A DNA stretch of 64,000 nt from positions 34,007,896-34,071,895 of the forward strand of contig NC_052144.2 of NCBI RefSeq assembly GCF_016086655.4, in the 5' to 3' direction. Source of the stretch: Lepeophtheirus salmonis (taxonomy: Eukaryota; Arthropoda; Copepoda; Siphonostomatoida; Caligidae). Of this stretch, positions 49,201 to 59,209 are shown piece after piece; position 1 is the stretch's first letter, and each line of letters begins with the position of its first letter. Under the pieces are notes generated by a model that was given only the letters and a program-made list of their open reading frames with translations, was not told where the DNA came from and ran no database searches. Position numbers and translations under genes: made by a program.

Positions 49201-52200
49201 TAATTATTTCCTTGCAAAGTCCACGTCCTCTTGCCTAAAAATAAGTTATATTCATATTTTTCATAATACATATAAATCCATGTTACCTCTTTAGCAACAG
49301 ATAAATGACTTATTTCAAAGAAATTTGTTGTTTCAAAAAGCTTGAAAATGTTTCCGTGCTTCTCATCAGCTAAATTAATTGATAAAAGGAATGTATCATT
49401 ATAATAATATGTAACCTATGCATGCTGTTTTGTAGAATATTTATTGAAGTGCATTCAAAATACTTTGTAAATTCTTCAAGGAACTTTCATTGCTCTGATT
49501 TAATTTTAAATGGTCAATTTTTTTTAAAGATAAGGAATATTCTATCATACTTTGTTTCTCCGCTCATAATTTTGTGGGTTGAATAATGTCATGATATAAC
49601 TAAACAAAAACAAAAATCACATTTTATTAAAAGTAATTATATTACCCTGTACGTATAAGTCATTAAGAGCTTTAATTATTTTCATGAATTTTGTATCATC
49701 ATATTCAGGATATTTTTCATTAATTGTCAAAGTTCCGTTGATTCCAACAGCAAGGATGCTTTGTGTATGTTTATCAGTTATCATAATGCTCGTTCCTTTT
49801 TTCAAAGAGTCCATGATGATCACATCAGTCACTAGAAATGTGGATTTGTTTGTTATATTTTTTTGAAAATGATATTCGAGTTTGAATGTATGTTTAAAAA
49901 TACCTTTAGGATATGGTTGGAAGTTTAAATGTTGTACCATTGGTTCATCCTTCCAGAAATGAGTATCCTATATATAAATTAGATTTATGTCATTTTCCTA
50001 TTTTAAATTATATTACCATATAATTTAAAACGGCCTTGAAGTTTGTGGGTGTGATTATGCTGGTCTTATACCTAAAAGTAATCATAATTGTTGTAATTAT
50101 ATCTGGATTTTAAGGTTATTCTATTTCATGTCATATTTTATTCCTGATGTATCAGCAATTTAAAAAAATTAATCTATAATAATTTAGAATTAACTATAAG
50201 CTTGATTTTTGCAAGATTACCTCTAATAAATCAATAAACATTACAATGAATTATAGACAAAATAATGGTTCTTTTAATATTGCAATGCGAGTTGTTGCTT
50301 ACTTTGTGGATGCGATGTTTTCATTTGGAAATGAAAAGGTGTCGGAAGGAGGGAAATATTTGCATGCTAAGTCTTTCATCTCGATGTTACTAACTGCCTC
50401 AACTTCTACTATATATTAAATTGAAAAGACAGCATAAACTATTGTGTTCTTTTTAATATATGTCTTGAAAATATTGAGCGCACTCTTATTGTTTTAGTTT
50501 TTGCCAAGACAGTCATTAAAGAAATTGAAATTCTTGATTTCTTTAATCGCAAGTGCATTAGCAGGTTTAGTTAACTAATTCATACTCTTAGGTTCTTATA
50601 ATCAGAGAATTTTTGAGAGTAATGATTGTTTTTAGATATTATTCTAATATTTGTAAAGTATTTACTATATAGCCACATCCAGACTACATGTCCTACTCAT
50701 TTATTTTGAAATTTTAAGACAGTTTTTAATATTTGTATTGTCAAGAAGGAGAGGTCATATCTTCAAATTTCATCATCATTTTTGCACTTTCAAAAAGGAA
50801 AGAAAAAATAATTAAAAATAAAAGTTGCATAATAGGTGTATTGATTGACTTTTTGTCCAGAAATTGACAAGTTATGGTTATTCATGTTTTTTAACTCATA
50901 TCTATTTTTTCAGATGCACGGTCTGTGGTAAACGCTATCCCCCCAATTATCTTTTAACCAGACACATGTTTATTCATACGGACACTAATAGAAATCAAAA
51001 CTGTCCTGTCTGTAATAAACTATTTACTAATGATAAGGACTTGTCTGAACATGTCAAAATTCATGGTCCTGAAGACCTCAAATATTCACACTGTTGTCAT
51101 TATTGCGGAAAGAGGTGGGTTTTGAATTGTTTTTGTTTTGTTTGTTTAAACAAATCCTTTTTTTAATGTTGAGCCTTATTACCCATGAAATATCCTCCAG
51201 TTCGTTACATGTTTAATTAGATATATTCATTTATTTAATAGGTTTACACAAAGAGCCAATTTAGATGCACATCTAAGGGTTCATAGTGGTTTCAAACCCT
51301 TTTCCTGCGATTTTTGTGGCAAAACCTTCAGTCAAAAGGGTAATATGGAAGAACATCGCCGCACCCATACTGGAGAGAAACCATATGTCTGTGAATTATG
51401 TGGTTTTGCCTTTGCTCGTCGTTCTGAGCTTCAACTTCACAACCGTTGTGTTCACACCGGTGAAAGACCTTATCAATGCGCTTATTGTCCAAAAAATTTT
51501 CAAAGAAGAGATCTTCTTCGTAAACACGAGCGAATACACACAGATACCCGTCCCTATGCATGCGAATATTGTGCCAAGACTTTTACTCAGCGGGATAAAA
51601 TGGTCGTTCATACAAGACTTCATACAGGTAAGGATTTAATTAATTACCATCCTTTTAAGAGCAGATAAGGCTTATGTACTTACATTTATTGATTATGTCA
51701 TATTTACATAGGTGAGCGTCCATATGTTTGTGAAGTATGTGGCAAAGGTTTCTGCGAATCTGGAAATTTGAAAAAGCACCTACGTGTACATGGCAAGGAA
51801 GTTCCAAAAATTATGCATCAAAATAATAAGGGAAAACCGCCTCCTATTCACCCATCAGCATTTGTCCCAACTAAAAGTGAACATATTTTCCATCGTCATA
51901 ACTTTCCATCTGTCAACACATCAAATTCAAATAACAATCACCCAAGCAATAACAACAATGACAATGAGAGTAACAATCAAAACTCAATTAATACTAGCAA
52001 TAATAGCAATAATCCAACTCCATCAAGCAGTACTCCTGTTACAACAACTCCAACAACCAACAGTAATTTGGCGGTAGAGCCTATGATTGATAATCGGAAT
52101 AACGAAACCACCCCAACTCCCCATCCGGTCGCTCCAAGCCCAATATTAAACTCTTCCCTTAAGTGTAACCCTTCTTCTGCCACACCTACCACCCCTACTC

Positions 52201-52655
52201 TACGCATTCCCTCTGCTGCATCTAGTGGAAATGTTCATGCTGCGAGTATAGCTGCTGCAGCTGTTGCTATGTCACAAGATCTAAAACCCTCTGCCATGGA
52301 CTATGCATTTCCTGCAGTGGCTGCAGCAATGATGCAACAACAACAGCAGCAGCAGCAGCAACAACAACAACAGCAATTACAACAACAAATGCAACAGCAA
52401 CAAATGCATTTGACTGGAACCCGTACTCCCATTCCTATGGATGATCAGAGTGATACTGCTTCTGAAAGGAGCGTCACCCCGAGTTTCATTCAGTCTCATC
52501 ACCAGCACCATCAAACGGCTCAGACTCCTGGTATTCCGCATTATGCTATGCATGGGCTCATTCAGCATCTCTCTGATTGGAGTGCAGTGTACGGAGGCCA
52601 TCATCAACTTTCGGGAAGTGGTCATGGACCTGGTGGGCATCATGGAAATCAATGA
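46218..52655 (+). CDS. ZAD-domain, AT-hook, ten-finger C2H2 DNA-binding protein
   Basis: Seven exons with consistent GT-AG phases: 46218-46373, 46460-46868, 47375-47742, 48443-48522, 50914-51114, 51242-51627 and 51712-52655; 2544 nt, 847 aa. The start is the first ATG of the open frame (A at -3). The ZAD domain, an arthropod zinc-binding dimerisation domain, spans about residues 18-90 with Cys pairs C18/C21 (CRLC) and C64/C67 (CPPC), split by intron 1. A strongly acidic Glu/Asp stretch follows (about 146-181), then an AT-hook (RGRPRKP, 204-210) and a second basic RGRKP. Ten C2H2 fingers follow: finger 1 at 273-294, an atypical C-x4-C finger 2 split by an intron, and fingers 3-10 at 339-560 with TGEKP-like linkers. 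The tail is Asn/Ser/Thr/Pro- and Gln-rich (Q14 at 742-755) and His-rich. It is probably a nuclear transcription or chromatin factor; targets unknown. Intron 4 hosts an antisense gene. Confidence 0.93.
48519..50379 (-). CDS. Arylalkylamine N-acetyltransferase-like GNAT enzyme, nested antisense
   Basis: Seven exons on the minus strand, all GT-AG and in phase: 50379-50303, 50071-50017, 49967-49904, 49831-49646, 49369-49287, 49234-49141 and 48673-48519; 714 nt, 237 aa. FWKDEPM (residues 48-54) matches the insect aaNAT 'FF.DEPL' motif, whose Glu is catalytic in Drosophila dopamine N-acetyltransferase; here it is Glu52. SVAKEARGRGLC (about 151-162) is the acetyl-CoA pyrophosphate-binding motif, split by an intron. 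LKIAKKLGFQAVIVEATG, then NHSRRALLHEGF, is the C-terminal GNAT fold, and the end KFSLMVKKILT is typical. It likely acetylates amines such as dopamine, serotonin or octopamine, or polyamines; the substrate is inference. The gene lies wholly in intron 4 of the zinc-finger gene except that its TAG (48521-48519) overlaps that gene's exon 4. An upstream coding exon is possible: the frame continues before this ATG to an acceptor-like ATATAG. Confidence 0.85.
52335..52376 (+). repeat. CAA/CAG poly-glutamine tract
   Basis: Fourteen Gln codons, a mixture of CAA and CAG, in the last exon of the zinc-finger gene. They are followed by Leu, three Gln, Met and four Gln. The interruption of CAG by CAA should limit slippage. 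Confidence 0.9.
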
Positions 52656-53279
52656 ATGAATTGTATCTATGTAATCTCTGTGTTCGTATTTGTGTAGAAT
52701 TTAAAGATAAAAGTTATTCACTCATTTTGGTTATGTACGTCTTAATTTAATTAATTAATAGTAATCAACTCATTATAGGAATAATAATAATAATAATACA
52801 GTTTGTTTTATAATTACATATAATCAATAGTTTTCAAAATATTAACTTCCATAATATACGTAATTTGAAGAAACGATTTTTATACACTTATATTTTTCCT
52901 TCTGATTATCGGATTAATATTTTTAACAAGTCTTTATTTTTATCTTGGAAACAAAAACAAGATTTATTCTTCTTCTTTCTAAATGTACTACTTTTTCTAG
53001 AAAATAAGGAAGACACATGAATCATTATGTATAGCTCTTTAGGGAAATTTATGTCCTATTTTGATAAATATATAGACTTTATGGTTCAAATGAATTAATT
53101 TATTACGAAATTAGACCTTTATTAGTAGACTGTAGCTATCTATTCATCAGGACAAATGACATTTGAACAATTAAACAAACTAAAATTAAATTTCTAATCC
53201 GTTGGAAATGTTAAAAAATGAGCTATTATGACACATTCTATATTCAAAAACAATTTTAAAAGTTATAATGGCTATTTCC
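52656..53279. other. Convergent 3' regions of the zinc-finger and legumain genes
   Basis: AT-rich 623-bp gap between two stop codons facing each other. It holds an (AAT)n microsatellite at 52780-52798. No clear AATAAA was seen for the plus-strand gene. Confidence 0.6.
53099..53104 (-). promoter_or_regulatory. Putative poly(A) signal for legumain
   Basis: AATAAA on the minus strand, about 176 nt past the legumain stop codon. Confidence 0.5.
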
Positions 53280-54763
53280 TTATAAAATAGAATCAAAAGT
53301 TGATATCCAGTGCTTACATACATTATTAATAGAATCCAAAACATGGACTGTTTTGATATTATAGTGGCAAATGTTGACAAAATGCTGTAAGAATTCAAGT
53401 GCATAGGAATGCTTTGCCAAATTGAAGCAATTCTTATGCAGACCATCCACTACCTGAGAGTAACATGAATAGTCTGAATGCTTCAATAAGATTTTGTCAG
53501 TCTTGATTGAGGTTAAATCATTTTCATTGATCCCTTGTACACCTAAATAAATTTGATCAAAGATTTCCCTCATAAATTGACGCTTGGCTTTTGTGAGTTT
53601 GATAAGAGCCGCATTTTTTGTTCTAAAGATCAAGTCTAAGCTTACATCACGGGATGAAATGGTATCCATGGGACTACTTTCCTCTGAATGCTCCTCAAAT
53701 ATTCCGGATTTTTGTCCCAAAAATTCTGAGAGATGAGATTCAGCAACTTTTTTATCGCCGAATTGAGTTACATGTGAGGTGTTTGTTTCTTTTCGAACTA
53801 TGTCAAACTGTTTTTCAATGGTTTCTTTCTTCAAATCTTCCTTGTCAGAATCTAAGAGAAGTTATGAAGAAATTTACTATAATGTATCAATGTATTTGTT
53901 AGATTAATGAGTACGGACCTTCAAGCCAATTGACTGAATAAACATCGCCGAGATACGTATCGTAAAGTTCACTATAATAACAGGCATAAGATGATTCTTC
54001 AGAATTAGATGCAGTCATTGCATAAACATTTTTTAGACCAGTAAGAACTCCATCAAACATTGATCCGGATTCGCATGCCTCGACATAGAAAACCAATTTC
54101 TTGAATTGTTTCTTCTTCTGAATCTTATGAATTGTCTATTAAATAAAGAATAAGTTTTTATCAACATACAAATACACAGAAAAATAATAAGAGCCAACCC
54201 TATTTAAATCCCCAACTTGAAGAACATCATCTGGAAAGGCAAGGAGTCCTGGACCTCCATGATCAGCAAAATATACAAAAATATTATCCTTGGAAGTTGA
54301 GTTGATGAATTTTTGGGACCCAGTCTTCGGATTGATTCCACTTAGGACTTTCAAAAAGACCGATGGATTTACAGCCGCACCAGTATAATCAGTGGGCACA
54401 TTGTGATATACATCCTTACCCCCAGGCTTATTGATCATTTTTCCAGGAGTTGGATTCACCTTATTTGATGCAATATCATCATACATCATAACCACAATCC
54501 TTTCTGCAAAGTTTAATATCGACAAGACCATTGATTGAGATTATATTTAAAAAGACAAGTGAAGTAAGTTAATCATTACCATCAGGGATTCCATGAGTTC
54601 TAGCAATTTGATAGGCATGACAAACGTCTGCTTGATGCCTATAATTATCCCATGTATTCGATCCTGCCACAAGAAGAACCCATGTCTTTCCTTCATTGTC
54701 AGCATGGGCTTCTATTAAGAAGCAGCAAAAGCCAAAAAGAAAGATCCTTAACATGTAATCCAT
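53280..54763 (-). CDS. LGMN: Legumain (asparaginyl endopeptidase, C13 family)
   Basis: Four minus-strand exons, GT-AG and in phase: 54763-54580, 54503-54199, 54135-53919 and 53851-53280; 1278 nt, 425 aa, close to the usual legumain length of about 430. An N-terminal hydrophobic stretch (IFLFGFCCFLIEAHA, cleavage probably near residue 21) is a signal peptide. The peptidase domain has VLLVAGSNTWDNYRHQADVC at its start, the catalytic His143 in FADHGGPG and the catalytic Cys184 in VEACESGSMF. SVNWLEDSD near 233-237 is the legumain signature joining catalytic and C-terminal regions. The C-terminal about 180 aa correspond to the activation peptide and cap, with the expected spread of Cys. It cleaves after Asn in lysosomes or gut lumen; in blood-feeding ectoparasites such enzymes take part in digestion (general knowledge). 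PIG-K, the GPI-transamidase relative, is less likely because no transmembrane tail is present. Confidence 0.93.
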
Positions 54764-56196
54764 GCTATTTTTTGATTTAAAATGAATGAAACTTTCTATA
54801 TTCAGGTATTAATTTAACTCAAAACTAAATATTATCTATATCTAACTTCGAACTCTATACAATTATGTAAGATAAGGCAGACGATTGTTCTGTGTTTTGT
54901 CCTTTAAGCAAATAATTTATCTTTTAATTTAAAATAAAATTTATCAGGATTTTTAGAATAAAAATAAGGCAATAAGTACTTATATAATGAATATTCAAAG
55001 AATAACAAAAAAGTAATTAACTTGCTTATAATACTTAAATATCCTCTTCCCCATAATTGCAAATAAACAAGGTTTTTACGTGGCGTCAGAATTGTTGATG
55101 TAGGGTTTTTTTTTTTTTGGGGGGGGGATTATGACAATGAAATCCCTTTTTCCACTAATATCAAGGAAAATATTGGACTATTGGATGTCAAAATGAGAAC
55201 AACAAATAAAATCTTTGACGAATGTGCTTGGCTATTAATTTCCAAGGGTTGATTTTTGGGAACAAATTAAATATTTATAGGAATTATATCTAAGAAGTTA
55301 TTTTGATTTCATTATCCACGTTACATTATCTTGCTCTTTGATAATTGTATCGATTGTTGCAGAAAGTATCCACCAATTTAGGAATTGGAGGCACAAGACA
55401 TCAGTTTTACTTTAGCCTCATAAACTTTAGGTTTAGACTTGTACTTATTTTACACATAGGTAACACTTGCAACAAATGGTTTTGAGCTACAAAAAGTCGA
55501 TATCACTCAAAATTTAAGGATCATTAATAAAATCTAAAGTGTTGAATTGCATAATTACTAAATGATCTGAAAGTTTCAACAAAACATATTTGTATGCATT
55601 TTCTAGGTGAAATTAGTTATTTTAATTTTTCTTTTTTTAATAAAATACCATATCAAATAGATTTTTTGAAAAAGTAACTTACACATCATCTGTTCTTATA
55701 TATTATTTATGTCATCCCTAAAAAATGGGGAATTAAAATATTATATTACAACCATGTACCCAAATTTGTGGAAATTAATTACTTATTTAAGAAAAGAAGA
55801 AGTAATTGCTAAAAAGTGGATATAGAAAGAGGTGATTGTACTTAAAGAAAGAAAATGAGCAAAGACGTAAGTGAAAGACTCCAACACCAAGTATTAAATT
55901 ACAATACAATGGAAAAATTAAAATATATGAAAAGCATTGCCTGGAATTTTCACAAATTTTAGAATCAGTTATGTCTATGAACATTATGTGTCTTCTTATT
56001 TTAATCATTGACTAATTCAATATGTTATCATTATTTAAGAAAATGAAGGCTATAAAATCGTCTTATTAAAATATTTAATTTTTATGAGTTATAACTAATG
56101 ACTTGATAATTTAAAAGAACAAAAAGTATGTATAAATAGGTGTCACATAAATAAAAAATGCAAAATCACGTCAAATAAAAAGTAATAAAGTAAGTA
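54764..56196. other. No gene recognised
   Basis: Region 5' of legumain. AT-rich, with a T11 G9 homopolymer junction near 55108. The minus frame at 55787-56008 is Phe/Leu-rich and unremarkable. Confidence 0.5.
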
Positions 56197-56690
56197 TTAA
56201 GGGATTAAATGTCGTACTCCACAACGTTTGAGTATAGAAAACATGGTATCCTCCAGGGAGGATGTCTTTTCTAATAAACAATGATCCAAACAAAGTTGAC
56301 AATATATCCCTCTTAAGTGAGCATGATCGAAAGAGGCAGAGTTCCAAGATGGGGGGAAAAAGGCTTTAGGAGAGTAATGGAGGTAATTCAGGAAATATAA
56401 AAAAGGAGATCACTTATTAAGAGATAGTCCAGTATGACAATTTTCCCAACCATCTGGGATAGACATAGCCTTAAGTAGTTTGTCCTGATAAGATTCTTTG
56501 GTGATTTCCAGCTTGAGAGGGAAATCGAGCCGGAGTCTAAAAAGAATGAAATAATTAGTAATAATATCGTAATAACTAATATTAATAAAATATATTACAC
56601 AATGGGATAAGACTAAGACCAAGTAAGATTAATCCAAGGAAAGAGATGCGCCTTCGTGAGCTATTTAATCTAGTTGATAATAAAAGTAGA
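56197..56690 (-). CDS. Unrecognised membrane-type reading frame with in-frame TGA
   Basis: A minus-strand frame upstream of 56601 encodes NSSRRRISFLGLILLGLSLI, a basic-then-hydrophobic signal-anchor-like segment. A donor GTGTAA (56600) and an acceptor TTCTTTTTAG (about 56538) join it in phase to LRLDFPLKLEITKESYQDKL, LKAMSIPDGWENCHTGLSLN and Lys. A TGA (56412-56410) follows. The same frame then stays open for 70 more codons, including AFFPPSWNSASFDHAHLRG, IYCQLCLDHCLLEKTSS and LKRCGVRHLIP, to TAA at 56199-56197. I recognise no family. The frame may be a true gene ending at TGA, a recent pseudogene, a sequencing error, or a recoded TGA. No start codon was found for the first exon. Confidence 0.3.
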
Positions 56691-56739
56691 TACGGTAGAG
56701 AAATATGAGGCAACCCACCATTTTGGGACAAGAAGATTT

Positions 56740-57170
56740 ATCAATAAATATTCTTTTCTTTCTATCGATTGAGTTTTTTCCATTTCTTCAAGCCTCAACT
56801 AAGGTCACGACTATACTTCATTAACGTGCCACAAGTCAATGTGTCCTTCCGAAATAGACTCAGCATCCCAGATCCGTGATTCCTTACTCCTTTTTATAAT
56901 ATTAAATATATAAACAGCACAAGATGACGGATCACTTCTTCATCATTATTCCTTTTTTCTTCGTCTCCTGACTTTATAATTAATCTGATTGAGATACAAC
57001 GGCAAAGTTCGAACCGACAATAGAAAAGCATAAAAAAGAGGCATAGGTTTCATACCACAAAATCTTCTCGAGGAAAAATTACCAGCGGAAAACATGTAGG
57101 TGCAAAAAATGTAGGGGCGAAAATGTTTGGGACAAAATTACCTAGAACCTTTTTCCATGTATTAATAGTT
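56740..57170. repeat. Dispersed repeat, copy of 8.27-8.75 kb
   Basis: CTATCGATTGAGTTTTTTCC, ATTTCTTCAAGCCTCAACTA and the AAAATGTAGG-type series (about 57095-57135) match the order found at 8.27-8.75 kb. Confidence 0.5.
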
Positions 57171-57199
57171 TCAAATAGAAAGCTTACGCGCTATTTCAA

Positions 57200-58247
57200 T
57201 ATTCTAAACTACCATATCAAGAAATATCGTCTATCACAATATATGAAGAAAAAATGATGACAATTTTTTAACAAGGTTAGAAATGCCTTAGAATATGTAG
57301 ATGAAGAGAAAAAAACAAACACACAGATATGGAGAGATAAATGTCATTTGTTGAAAATTCGAGGTTCGATGTAGAAGTAATTCCTAGAAATAGTTTTCAA
57401 ATAGCAAATTATTAAAAATTTCGTTCAATAAGAAAATAACCATATTTACATAATATGTACATAAATTACATCCAGAGGTTATCAGTTGTATTTCGTACAT
57501 ATTTCGCAGAATTTAAAAAAATATTTTTTCCTGCACTGTTTACAAGTTCCACATTTTTTTATCTCCTTCTTCAAATAATTACTGTGCAAATCACACTCTT
57601 AGCATGAATAAAACATTTTATTTCTGTTGCCATGTGATTTAAACACTTCAGTTGCCTATTCATGTGAGAGTCTTTTTCTGGATCAAAATGGGTTGATCAG
57701 TTCAATCAAAATAGCATGCTGAGTCTAATAATAATAGAAAATGGGGTGGATTCGAAATTAGTTAAATGAAACAATTTAATGTTGAGTGATACCTTGTAAT
57801 AAATTAGCCGATAATGTTGGTGGAGTATCTTCTCCCAAATAATTAGATGCCGAACATAAAAATGATAAAGAATCTTTGGATAAAGTGACGGATGTAGGAG
57901 ACGAAGTCAACGTAGGCAAGAAATCGTTATGTAGGGAAAATGAATATTTATTCATTCTTTGTTAGGGAAGTTCGTTTCATTTTCTATAGATTTAAAAAAA
58001 AGTTTTTCTTTTCATTACAAGAAATCAAAGGAACGACATTTTTCATAAGATATTCAATGCTTTCCTTCGATGAGTTTTTTTTCTTTATAATATACTTCAG
58101 GAATCAAGAAAGGCAATTCACTGGACAAAATTCCATGTTGTAATAAGAGTTTGTGAACTATCAGACCATTCTTTCACGTGTACAACTCCTGGATTTTAAG
58201 TAGATTTTAAAGTGAATATTTGATAATTCTTTATTCCTTTTAGAGGA
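57200..58247. repeat. Long direct repeat, copy A
   Basis: The part from about 57562 is nearly identical to 63308-63945, and the part at about 57210-57560 matches 62915-63190 less well. The unit contains a minus-strand frame at about 57945-57783 (LHNDFLPTLTSSPTSVTLSK, then LSFLCSASNYLGEDTPPTLS) ending near a GTATCA donor-like site. A Cys-rich minus-strand stretch at about 57600-57510 contains KKCGTCKQCRKKYF. These look like parts of a zinc-finger transposase or host gene, but I cannot name it. Confidence 0.75.
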
Positions 58248-58469
58248 CATAAATACTCGTCTATACAGTTTTTCCATTAATACCACTGTATTTGTGAGCT
58301 TCCACTTTTAGAAGATATAACATTGAATTTAGTAGATACTTTGACGACAACTTCTACAAAACTTTCCACACATTCAATTTTTTGTTGATTATAATAAGAT
58401 TTGGACATTACGCGAAAGCCGCGGTCAGGTGAAAACTTTGAATGATTTTCAACAAGAAAATGTATAGAA

Positions 58470-58860
58470 ACCAGGGAGATGCTTCTTGCCTCAGTCTATT
58501 TCCCCGAATTTAAAGTGGAGTTCTTGGAAGAACATGAGCATAGAGTCCTAGCTCAAAGATATCTAACTTAAGATCGCAGAGCAATGGATGATTCAGAATC
58601 TGTGTCCAACCAAACAGTGCAGATGGAAACAGCTTCCTGTAGCTTTTATATCTAAAGACCAAGGAGAACTGACACTGTTGACCAAGAAGTCAACCGATAC
58701 CTGTCTAATGAATCAAGTGATATTTATTCTATACTGTCGTACAGCAGAATTAAGAAAGTATTCCTTAAGATGAATACCATCCTCCCGACAAGTGCCTCAA
58801 GTGAGAGGCTCTTTTTGTTGCGTCTTGACGAGGGAGAGACGCAAGCTTATTTATAATAGG
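58470..58860 (+). pseudogene. hAT transposase C-terminal remnant
   Basis: Plus-strand frames give ASVYFPEFKVEFLEEHEHRV, DQEVNRYLSNESSDIYSILS and RIKKVFLKMNTILPTSASSE followed by RLF. LPTSASSERLFS is the hallmark of the hAT C-terminal dimerisation domain. The three blocks are in three registers with stops between them, so the copy is dead. It lies directly downstream of direct-repeat copy A, which may hold other parts of the same element. Confidence 0.7.
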
Positions 58861-59209
58861 AGAGATCCAGGATGACCAAGAGACATGAGGAGAAGAATTC
58901 ACGTGGAGGAATAATGTAACACTAGATCATGTGTATTCTAACTATACTCTGATATATTTACATAAGACGATACTATTTATAACACGTAAAACACAGTACT
59001 TATATAAGAAGATAAAAACCAGAAAGGACATATTAAATACATAACACTTTTCGAAAGCTAATTTAGTGCTTCGGTCAAACAGACAGAAAATGTCTGATAA
59101 ATACTTCGAGATTCAGCTACTTTTAAATGCCAATGACTGTTTATAAATATAGACGTTTATTATATAAACTAATTCTAACCGTGTTAATTTAGATATACAA
59201 ATTCATATA

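Noticed and set aside
51328..52652. Antisense reading frames under the zinc-finger exons
   Set aside because: They are shadows of the finger and poly-Q coding sequence; the plus-strand frame has all the domain evidence.
56407..56412. Calling the TGA at 56412-56410 a selenocysteine codon
   Set aside because: I could not identify a convincing SECIS element downstream and do not recognise a selenoprotein family; reported only as an open question.
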